12,144 nt of DNA from Halothiobacillus neapolitanus (GTDB taxonomy: Bacteria > Pseudomonadota > Gammaproteobacteria > Halothiobacillales > Halothiobacillaceae). The stretch is taken from NCBI GenBank assembly GCA_020721485.1, contig DYMR01000043.1, forward strand, positions 1-12,144. Direction: 5' to 3'. The translations under genes were made by a program, and so were the position numbers. The notes beneath the pieces are model-generated. The model was not told where the DNA came from, made no database searches, and saw only the letters and a program-made list of their open reading frames with translations. Shown here piece by piece: positions 7,031 to 12,144 of this stretch; positions within the stretch are counted from its first letter, which is position 1, and each line of letters opens with the position of its first letter.

Positions 7031-7240
7031 CAGGCCGTTGCCCCCCTGTTCAGCGGCCTGATCGCGCGGAACTTGCGCCGCGACGGCGCATCCCATGCCG
7101 GTGCGGGTTGCCGGTAATCACCTCGGTTCATGGTAGGCTAGCGCCCGGAGTCCCAGTGACGGGGCTGCGGTATTTTCAGCGGGCAGATTGCCCGAACGCG
7201 CAACGGAAGCGCTGCACAATAATTTTGGGAGTAATTCGAC
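7031..7240 (+). promoter_or_regulatory. Structured miaA-hfq intergenic region and hfq leader
   Basis: This 210-bp gap has no gene. Directly after the miaA stop stand a hairpin with perfect 7-bp arms (7031-7037 and 7054-7060) and a second with 7-bp arms and a CGA loop (7074-7080, 7084-7090); neither is followed by a T tract. A third small hairpin (7180-7184 with 7190-7194) lies nearer hfq. An A/U-rich stretch (ACAATAATTTT, 7216-7226) abuts the hfq ribosome-binding site GGGAG (7227-7231, 9 bases before ATG). An hfq promoter is expected here, but no convincing -35/-10 pair was found; TAGGCT at 7134-7139 is only a weak -10 candidate. Confidence 0.5.
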
Positions 7241-7495
7241 ATGGCTAAAGCTCAATCTTTACAAGAACCTTATTTGAATGCACTGCGCCGCGAGCATGTG
7301 CCGGTTTCGATTTACCTGCGAAATGGCATCAAATTGCAGGGTCAAATCGACTCGTTCGACAATTTTGTCGTGCTGTTGAAGAACAATGTCAGCCAGCTGG
7401 TGTACAAACACGCCATCAGTACCATCGTGCCCACGCGCGAAATTCAAATTGATTTTGATGACGAATCCGGCGAAAAATCAGAGGCTCAGGGTTGA
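7241..7495 (+). CDS. hfq: RNA chaperone Hfq
   Basis: Hfq (84 residues) forms a hexameric Sm-like ring that pairs small RNAs with mRNAs. The Sm1 motif (about 10-50, including [27 protein letters not shown]) and the Sm2 motif with [10 protein letters not shown] (55-64) are intact. Proximal-face residues Q8, F42, K56 and H57 and distal-face Y25 and K31 are present. On the rim, R16 and R17 are kept but position 19, Arg in E. coli, is His here. The C-terminal tail after about residue 66 is short and acidic ([11 protein letters not shown]), against a tail of about 37 residues in E. coli. The start has GGGAG 9 bases upstream. As in E. coli it stands between miaA and hflX; a 54-bp gap to hflX without an evident terminator suggests co-transcription. 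Confidence 0.98.
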   Translation: MAKAQSLQEPYLNALRREHVPVSIYLRNGIKLQGQIDSFDNFVVLLKNNVSQLVYKHAISTIVPTREIQIDFDDESGEKSEAQG

Positions 7496-7549
7496 GCTCC
7501 GGGCTGAATATCCATGCTAAAAGTCTGAGCTGAATGATTCGAACGCACC

Positions 7550-8857
7550 ATGCAGTTTTTTGAACGCCATGCGGGCGGCGAGCGCGCCGTCCTGCTTCAT
7601 GTGGTCTCGCGTCAAGCCAGCCGTGCCGAAGATTTAACCGAATTTCGTGATCTGGTCGATTCCGCCGGCGGGCAAGTGCTCGGCGAGTGCATGGCCAGCC
7701 GCGAAGCGCCCGACCCGAGGTTGTATGTCGGCAAGGGCAAGGTGGAAGAGCTGGCCGCGCTGGTGGCGAGCCTCGAAGCCGAATTGGTGGTGGTGAACGC
7801 CCGGCTTTCGCCCGCGCAAGAACGCAATTTGGAGCGCGAGCTCAAGTGTCGGGTGATTGACCGCACCGGCTTGATTCTCGATATTTTCGCCCAACGCGCC
7901 CGATCCCATGAGGGCAAACTGCAAGTCGAACTGGCGCAGCTCAAACACCTTTCGACCCGGCTGGTGCGCGGCTGGACGCATCTGGAGCGCCAGCGCGGCG
8001 GCTCGATTGGCCTGCGCGGCCCCGGTGAAACGCAGCTCGAACTCGATCGGCGGATGATTCACGAGCGCATCAAACAGCTCAATGAACGGATCGCCAAGGT
8101 GCGCCGCCAACGGCTGGAAGGTCGTAAAGGGCGGCAGCGGGCGGAAGTGCCGCTGGTGTCGTTGGTGGGCTATACCAACGCGGGCAAATCGACCCTGTTC
8201 AACGCGCTCACGGCGGCGGAAACCTACGCGGCCGATCAGCTCTTCGCCACGCTCGACACCACCTTGCGCCGCACCGAACTGGCGCCGGGTTTTCCCATTG
8301 TGCTGGCAGATACCGTGGGCTTTATTCGGCATTTGCCGCATGAACTTGTCACCGCGTTTCGTTCCACGCTGGAAGAAACCCTCGAAGCCGATGTGCTGCT
8401 GCATGTGGTCGATGCGGCCAGCCCGGAGCGCGAGCGGCAAATGGCCGATGTGGCCGTCGTGTTGCAAGAAATTGGCGCCGCCGAGGTGCCGCAACTGGTG
8501 GTGATGAATAAAATCGACCAGTTGCCGGAAGTGCGCGCGCATGTCGATGAGCAGGCGGAAGGGCAGGTGCATCGGGTGTGGCTTTCGGCGGGCACCGGCG
8601 ATGGGCTGGATGGGTTGCGCGACGCCCTGCGGCGGCAGCTTTCTCCGGCGGTCGAACGGCTGTGCGTTCGGTTGCCCATGCCCTTGGCCGGCGTGCGGGC
8701 GCAGTTCATCGGGGCCGGTGTGGTGCGCGACGAACAATGGCTGGATGAACCGGAACCCTGCTGGCAACTCAAGATCGAAGTATCTGCCGAACGCTGGGGG
8801 CGGTGGCTGAAACAAACCCCCGCCTTGGCCGATTGCCTGTGTGCCGATCACGGTTAG
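7550..8857 (+). CDS. hflX: Ribosome-associated GTPase HflX
   Basis: HflX (435 residues) is an Obg-HflX superfamily GTPase; E. coli HflX splits stalled 70S ribosomes during heat shock. An N-terminal HflX domain (about 1-195) includes YVGKGKVEEL, LSPAQERNLE and the signature RVIDRTGLILDIFAQRA; the linker GGSIGLRGPGETQLELDRR leads into the G domain. G motifs are GYTNAGKST (207-215, G1), DTVGFIRHLPH (254-264, G3), NKID (320-323, G4) and WLSA (344-347, G5). A C-terminal domain (about 370-435) ends the protein. The ATG at 7550 fits homologous N termini, but I see no good Shine-Dalgarno; the only upstream in-frame ATG (7514) meets a stop within five codons. It follows hfq by 54 bp and precedes hflK by 89 bp. 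Confidence 0.97.
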   Translation: MQFFERHAGGERAVLLHVVSRQASRAEDLTEFRDLVDSAGGQVLGECMASREAPDPRLYVGKGKVEELAALVASLEAELVVVNARLSPAQERNLERELKCRVIDRTGLILDIFAQRARSHEGKLQVELAQLKHLSTRLVRGWTHLERQRGGSIGLRGPGETQLELDRRMIHERIKQLNERIAKVRRQRLEGRKGRQRAEVPLVSLVGYTNAGKSTLFNALTAAETYAADQLFATLDTTLRRTELAPGFPIVLADTVGFIRHLPHELVTAFRSTLEETLEADVLLHVVDAASPERERQMADVAVVLQEIGAAEVPQLVVMNKIDQLPEVRAHVDEQAEGQVHRVWLSAGTGDGLDGLRDALRRQLSPAVERLCVRLPMPLAGVRAQFIGAGVVRDEQWLDEPEPCWQLKIEVSAERWGRWLKQTPALADCLCADHG

Positions 8858-8936
8858 GCGAATTTTCCTGCTAGACTAATCAGCCTTTTTGACAATCAAT
8901 CAACTTGATCGCGCGCAAGGCAGCGCCGATTCTTCC

Positions 8937-8940
8937 GGAG
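8937..8940 (+). promoter_or_regulatory. hflK: Shine-Dalgarno deciding the hflK start
   Basis: GGAG ends 6 bases before the ATG at 8947 and so selects that start; the frame is also open to a TTG at 8905, which lacks such a site and would add 14 residues foreign to HflK. Confidence 0.75.
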
Positions 8941-8946
8941 TGCATA

Positions 8947-10077
8947 ATGGCTTGGAATGAACCTGGCGGTGGCAAGGACAATGATCCTTGGTCCAACCCG
9001 CGCCGCAGCGGCAAACCCCCCAACATTGATGAGGCCATTGGCCGCTTGCAACAAAAGCTCGGCAACGCCGGCGGCGGCAAGGCCGTGGCGGCGGTCGGCG
9101 CCTTGGTGTTCGCGGTGTGGATGCTCTCGGGGATTTACACGATTGATGCCGGCCAGCGCGGCATCGAGCTGCAATTCGGCAAATATGTCGGCACCACCGA
9201 GGCGGGGCCGCACTGGCATGTGCCGTATCCGATTGGTGCGGTCATCAAGGTCAATGTCGATGAATTCCGCGACAAACAGCTCAAAATGCCCGCGCTCACC
9301 AACGATGAAAACATTGTCGATGTGCGCATCAGCAGCCAGTTTGTGATTTCCGACCCGGTGAGTTACCTGTTCAATGTGCGCGATCCGGACGGCACGCTGT
9401 CGGATGTCATGCAAAGCGCGATTCGTGAAGTCATTGGCGCCATGTCGATGGATCGCGTGCTCACCGATGGCCGTGCGGAAATCGTCACCCAAGTGCGCGA
9501 CCGCATGCAGGAACTGCTCAACGGCTACAACACGGGTTTGAAGGTGCAGTCGGTCAACTTGCAGGATGTTCAACCGCCTGAGGCGGTTCAGCCGGCGTTT
9601 GAAGATGCGATTCGGGCGCGTGAAGACGAGCAGCGCTACATCAGCGAAGCCTCCGCCCACGCCAATAAAATCATCCCGCAGGCACGGGGTGAGGCGGCTC
9701 AAATTGAAGAGCAGGCCAAGGGTTATGAATCCAAGGTCACGAATGCCGCGCTCGGTGAAGCTTCTCGCTTCACCCAGTTGCTGCAATCGTATCGACTGGC
9801 GCCGGACTTGACCCGCGAGCGCATGTACCTCGACACGATGGGCGAAGTGCTGTCGAAAAACCGCAGCGTGGTGCTCGACACACCCGGCAACGGCAACAAT
9901 GTGTTCTACCTGCCGCTCGGCCAAGCGGATGCGAAATCGGCCGTGCCGAAATCGGCGTTCGATCCCGCCAGCCTGCCCCTGCCGACCCCGTCGGTCGCGC
10001 CCGCCACAGATGCGGCGACACGGGGCGCGGTGGCCAGTGATAACCGCAGTGATTTGCGTTCCCGGAGTGCGCCATGA
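8947..10077 (+). CDS. hflK: FtsH protease modulator HflK
   Basis: HflK (376 residues) is an SPFH/band-7 membrane protein that forms a large cage with HflC around the AAA protease FtsH and tunes its access to membrane substrates. The N terminus is short, hydrophilic and Gly-rich (MAWNEPGGGKDNDPW, typical of HflK). One membrane segment (about 46-64) follows, so the SPFH domain (about 65-235) faces the periplasm. Family marks include GQRGIELQFGKY, GPHWHVPYPI and the helical region with EDEQRYISEA and GEAAQIEEQAKGYESKV (about 225-275), which coils against HflC. The C-terminal tail (about 325-376) is rich in Ala, Pro and Ser and probably disordered. The stop overlaps the hflC start by 4 bp (ATGA), so translation is coupled. 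Confidence 0.97.
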   Translation: MAWNEPGGGKDNDPWSNPRRSGKPPNIDEAIGRLQQKLGNAGGGKAVAAVGALVFAVWMLSGIYTIDAGQRGIELQFGKYVGTTEAGPHWHVPYPIGAVIKVNVDEFRDKQLKMPALTNDENIVDVRISSQFVISDPVSYLFNVRDPDGTLSDVMQSAIREVIGAMSMDRVLTDGRAEIVTQVRDRMQELLNGYNTGLKVQSVNLQDVQPPEAVQPAFEDAIRAREDEQRYISEASAHANKIIPQARGEAAQIEEQAKGYESKVTNAALGEASRFTQLLQSYRLAPDLTRERMYLDTMGEVLSKNRSVVLDTPGNGNNVFYLPLGQADAKSAVPKSAFDPASLPLPTPSVAPATDAATRGAVASDNRSDLRSRSAP

Positions 10078-10970
10078 CCCTGATGCAACGCATTGTTCTG
10101 CCGATTGTGGTGCTGCTCGTGCTCGGTTTTGCTACCGGTACTTTCGAGGTCAAGCAGTACCAAACCGCGCTCAAATTCCGTTTGGGTGAGATCGTGGGCG
10201 AAAACTACGCCCCCGGTCTGCATTTCAAATGGCCGCTCATCAACAGCATTCACCTGTTCGATAAGCGGGTGCAAACCCTCACTTCTCAGCCGGAACGGTT
10301 TCTGACCAGCGAAAAGAAAAACCTCATTATCGATTACTACATCAAGTGGCAAATCGAAAACCCGGTGGCCTATTACAAAGCCACGCGCGGGGATGAGCGC
10401 ATCGCCATGAACCGGATGGATCAGATCGTGCGGGATGCGATGAAGAGCCAAATTTCGGTGCGCACGGTGAATCAAGTCGTCACCGGGGATCGGGATATAT
10501 TCATGAAAACCGTGATGCACACCACCAACGCGGCGATGGAAAGCCTGGGCGTGAAAATTTCCGATGTGCGCATCATGCAAATCGAATTGCCCCAGGAAGT
10601 CCGCCGTTCGGTCTATCAGCGGATGGAGAAAGAGCGCTTCGCCTTCGCGCAGTCGATTCGTTCCCGTGGCGAAGAACAAGCCAAGAAAATCACCGCCGAT
10701 GCCGACCGGCAACGCGCGGTGATTCTGGCGGAGGCCAATCGGCAGGCGGCGGAAATTCGCGGTACTGGTGATGCCACGGCCTCAGCGACCTACGCGAAGG
10801 CCTATCAACAAGATCCGAAGTTTTTTGCCTTCTACCGCAGTTTGGAGGCGTACAAACAAGCCTTCGATCGGGGCGGCGATACCTTCGTGCTGAATCCGTC
10901 CAGCCCGTTCTTCCGCTATTTCGATGATCCGAATGGCGCGACGGCGGCGGGCAGTGCGCCGAAGCACTGA
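10074..10970 (+). CDS. hflC: FtsH protease modulator HflC
   Basis: HflC (298 residues; E. coli 334) is the partner of HflK in the FtsH-HflKC complex. An N-terminal membrane anchor (about 6-23, QRIVLPIVVLLVLGFATG) is followed by a periplasmic SPFH domain (about 24-185) with QYQTALKFRLGEIVGENYAPGLHFKWP split across its first strands. A charged coiled helix (about 184-235: KERFAFAQSIRSRGEEQAKK, ADADRQRAVILAEANRQAAEIRG) and the end QDPKFFAFYRSLEAY with SPFFRYF, typical of HflC, follow. The start ATG overlaps the hflK stop and has GGAG 6 bases upstream (10064-10067), inside hflK. The shorter length than in E. coli is common outside enterics. Confidence 0.97.
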   Translation: MTLMQRIVLPIVVLLVLGFATGTFEVKQYQTALKFRLGEIVGENYAPGLHFKWPLINSIHLFDKRVQTLTSQPERFLTSEKKNLIIDYYIKWQIENPVAYYKATRGDERIAMNRMDQIVRDAMKSQISVRTVNQVVTGDRDIFMKTVMHTTNAAMESLGVKISDVRIMQIELPQEVRRSVYQRMEKERFAFAQSIRSRGEEQAKKITADADRQRAVILAEANRQAAEIRGTGDATASATYAKAYQQDPKFFAFYRSLEAYKQAFDRGGDTFVLNPSSPFFRYFDDPNGATAAGSAPKH

Positions 10971-11002
10971 GCCAAATACCGAGTCGGGGCACGGGGCGCA
11001 GC

Positions 11003-11182
11003 ATGAACTGGTGGCAGGTGACGGGGCTGATGTTGATTGCGGAAGCGCTGCTGCCGTTCATTAGCCCGAAGTTCTATCGGGCGATGGCCGCGCAAATTTC
11101 GGCCTTGTCTGATCGCCAGTTGCGCTGGATTGGCCTGAGTTTGCTGTTGATGGGTACGGCTTTGGTGGTGTTTGCGCGCTGA
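11003..11182 (+). CDS. DUF2065 (YjeT-like) small membrane protein
   Basis: This 59-residue frame starts MNWWQVTGLMLIAEALLPFI and ends LLLMGTALVVFAR. It has two hydrophobic segments (about 5-20 and 43-58) joined by a polar, basic stretch with the family-like SPKFYRAMAAQISALSDRQL-RWIG. The pattern (E-x-L-x-P, P-x-x-Y/W, L-x-x-L-x-D-x-x-LR-x-x-G) and the position just downstream of hflC match the DUF2065/YjeT family, whose function is not established. The start lies 32 bp after hflC with only a weak G-rich ribosome-binding site (CGGGGC), so it probably rides on the hflKC transcript. It falls below common gene-length cut-offs and is easily missed. Confidence 0.85.
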   Translation: MNWWQVTGLMLIAEALLPFISPKFYRAMAAQISALSDRQLRWIGLSLLLMGTALVVFAR

Positions 11183-11221
11183 TTGAAGCCGCCGTGATGG
11201 CGCGCTGTGCTGTTTGGTTGA

Positions 11222-11275
11222 GCGGGCGATGCCCGCACGCTGTAGAGATTCGTCCAGGCAATGCCTGGGTTTTTT
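11222..11275 (+). terminator. Hairpin plus intrinsic terminator after the hfq-hflKC block
   Basis: A hairpin GCGGGC-GAT-GCCCGC (11222-11236) is followed by CCAGGC-AAT-GCCTGG (11254-11268, extended by a T-G wobble at 11253/11269). The second runs straight into six Ts (11270-11275). The second stem and T tract form a compact rho-independent terminator; the first may assist or stabilise the 3' end. Together they separate the hfl genes from hisZ. Confidence 0.8.
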
Positions 11276-11337
11276 ATGACCGGTTCATCGGTCGAACCGC
11301 GCAGGGGATTCCGCTGCGCGCTTGGTGAGAATGTCGT
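11276..11337 (+). promoter_or_regulatory. hisZ leader with competing hairpins
   Basis: Between the terminator and hisZ lie three possible stems: GACCG/CGGTC (11278-11282 with 11289-11293), CGGTTC/GAACCG (11281-11286 with 11294-11299) and CGCGCAG/CTGCGCG (11298-11304 with 11314-11320). Neighbouring ones overlap and cannot form together. GGTGAG (11324-11329) is the ribosome-binding site, 8 bases before ATG. No clear promoter is visible. A regulatory switch is speculative; GC-rich DNA yields such stems by chance. Confidence 0.35.
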
Positions 11338-12144
11338 ATGTCACACACTCTGTCGCGGTGGGCCTTGCCTGCGGGCATTGATGAATTGCTGCCCGATCAG
11401 GCGCGCCGGGTCGAATCCTTGCGTGCGCAATTGTTGGCGCAGTTTGCTCAGCATGGCTATCAATTGGTGATCCCGCCGCTGGTCGAATTCGTCGATTCGT
11501 TGTTGGTCGGTGCGGGCCGGGATTTATCGCTCGATACGCTAACCATGACCGATGGCGTCACCGGGCGGGCGCTGGGTTTGCGCGCCGATATGACGCCGCA
11601 AATCGCGCGGATTGATGCGCACAGCTTGCCGGCAGTGGCCGAGCGTCGTTTGTGCTATCTCGGCACGGTCGTGCGGGCGCGTCCTGATGGGCTGGGCGGC
11701 AGCCGTACACCGATGCAGGTGGGCGCGGAACTGTATGGCGTGGGCGGCGTGGAAGGTGACATCGAAATCATCGAGCTGATGCTCGGCGTGCTGCGGCTGG
11801 CCGGTGTTTCCTCGATGGTGTTGGATTTGGGTCATGTGGATGTGTTTGGCGCGCTGGCGGAAGCCGCGCCGCTGACGCCAGATGAAGAAGAAGCGGCGCG
11901 CGATGCCTTGCAGCGCAAGTCGCGTGGCGATTTGCTGTCGGTGTTGCGTGGGTCGAACGCCACGGCGGCGGCGCACACTGCGCTGCTCTCGCTGCTCGAA
12001 CTCAATGGCGATTGGGCGGCGGTGTTGCCGCGTGCGCGTGCGGCGCTGGCGCCCATTCAGTCGCCCGCCATTCACGAGGCGCTGGATCGTCTGGCGGCGG
12101 TCGCGGCGACCATTTCCGCGCATGCGCCCGGCGTGACGGTGCTG
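11338..12144 (+). CDS. hisZ: ATP phosphoribosyltransferase regulatory subunit HisZ, 3' end outside window
   Basis: The first 269 codons of a HisZ (family about 380-400 residues) run to the right edge without a stop. HisZ is a catalytically dead paralog of histidyl-tRNA synthetase. It joins short-form HisG to make the ATP phosphoribosyltransferase of histidine synthesis step 1 and carries histidine feedback. The start MSHTLSRWALPAGIDELLPDQARRVE resembles family N termini (RW-LP-GI-E-LPP). LRADMTPQIARIDAH (81-95) replaces the HisRS motif 2 sequence LRPEGT, as in HisZ. LCYLGTVVRARP (105-116), MQVGAELYG (126-134) and VLDLGHVDVF (161-170) also fit. Its place after hflC and DUF2065 matches Pseudomonas-like genomes, where purA commonly follows. 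An organism with HisZ is expected to have short-form HisG elsewhere. Confidence 0.93.
   Translation, partial: MSHTLSRWALPAGIDELLPDQARRVESLRAQLLAQFAQHGYQLVIPPLVEFVDSLLVGAGRDLSLDTLTMTDGVTGRALGLRADMTPQIARIDAHSLPAVAERRLCYLGTVVRARPDGLGGSRTPMQVGAELYGVGGVEGDIEIIELMLGVLRLAGVSSMVLDLGHVDVFGALAEAAPLTPDEEEAARDALQRKSRGDLLSVLRGSNATAAAHTALLSLLELNGDWAAVLPRARAALAPIQSPAIHEALDRLAAVAATISAHAPGVTVL

Noticed and set aside
7634..8851. Minus-strand open frame (405 codons) opposite hflX
   Set aside because: It lies wholly under a conserved GTPase gene and shows no domain; open by codon bias only.
8889..8894. Consensus TTGACA as -35 of an hflK promoter
   Set aside because: The bases 16-18 positions downstream are GC-rich (GCGCGC) and offer no -10 element.
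8896..9924. Minus-strand open frame (342 codons) opposite hflK
   Set aside because: Same reason: antisense to a conserved gene, no start signal and no domain.
11276..11337. Histidine attenuator with a leader peptide before hisZ
   Set aside because: No short open frame with clustered His codons is present, although overlapping stems are.
1..12144. A wholly new multi-gene system, mobile element or defence island
   Set aside because: All genes but the cupin fall in well-known families and most stand in conserved order; no integrase, transposase, inverted repeats or defence domains are seen.

Overview
The window looks like chromosomal DNA of a GC-rich, Gram-negative gammaproteobacterium. The evidence is the gene order amidase - mutL - miaA - hfq - hflX - hflK - hflC - DUF2065 (YjeT) - hisZ, which is typical of Pseudomonas/Chromatiales-like gammaproteobacteria. 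In E. coli the same series starts with amiB and lacks hisZ. The MutL is of the endonuclease type, which argues against an enteric relative using MutH. I cannot name a genus from the sequence alone.

Layout. Positions 1-1092 hold the 3' part of a trimeric autotransporter adhesin: in-frame 42-bp tandem repeats, a Gln-rich stalk, a YadA-type head, a neck and a membrane anchor. Facing it on the minus strand is a pair that may be co-transcribed: a two-domain ChrR-like cupin (upstream) and an exported Cys-type glutathione peroxidase (downstream). A roughly 360-bp divergent region, AT-rich in its amidase-proximal half, separates the cupin gene from the plus-strand housekeeping block.

Housekeeping block. 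A Tat-signal AMIN/Amidase_3 cell-wall amidase is followed by a near-perfect intrinsic terminator only 21 bp before mutL. The mutL and miaA genes are 2 bp apart. A 210-bp structured gap precedes hfq, then hflX, then hflK and hflC, which overlap by 4 bp. A 59-codon DUF2065 membrane protein follows. A second intrinsic terminator lies before hisZ, which runs off the right edge. Functionally the block combines septal peptidoglycan cleavage, mismatch repair, tRNA A37 prenylation, sRNA chaperoning, ribosome rescue, FtsH protease control and the first step of histidine synthesis. Their adjacency is evolutionary synteny rather than one pathway.

I see no IS element, phage gene, CRISPR array, tRNA or rRNA, and no clear candidate for a wholly new system. 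The observations most worth a second look are the cupin/peroxidase pair, the Cys pair in the adhesin, and the terminator-like structures directly in front of mutL and hisZ.
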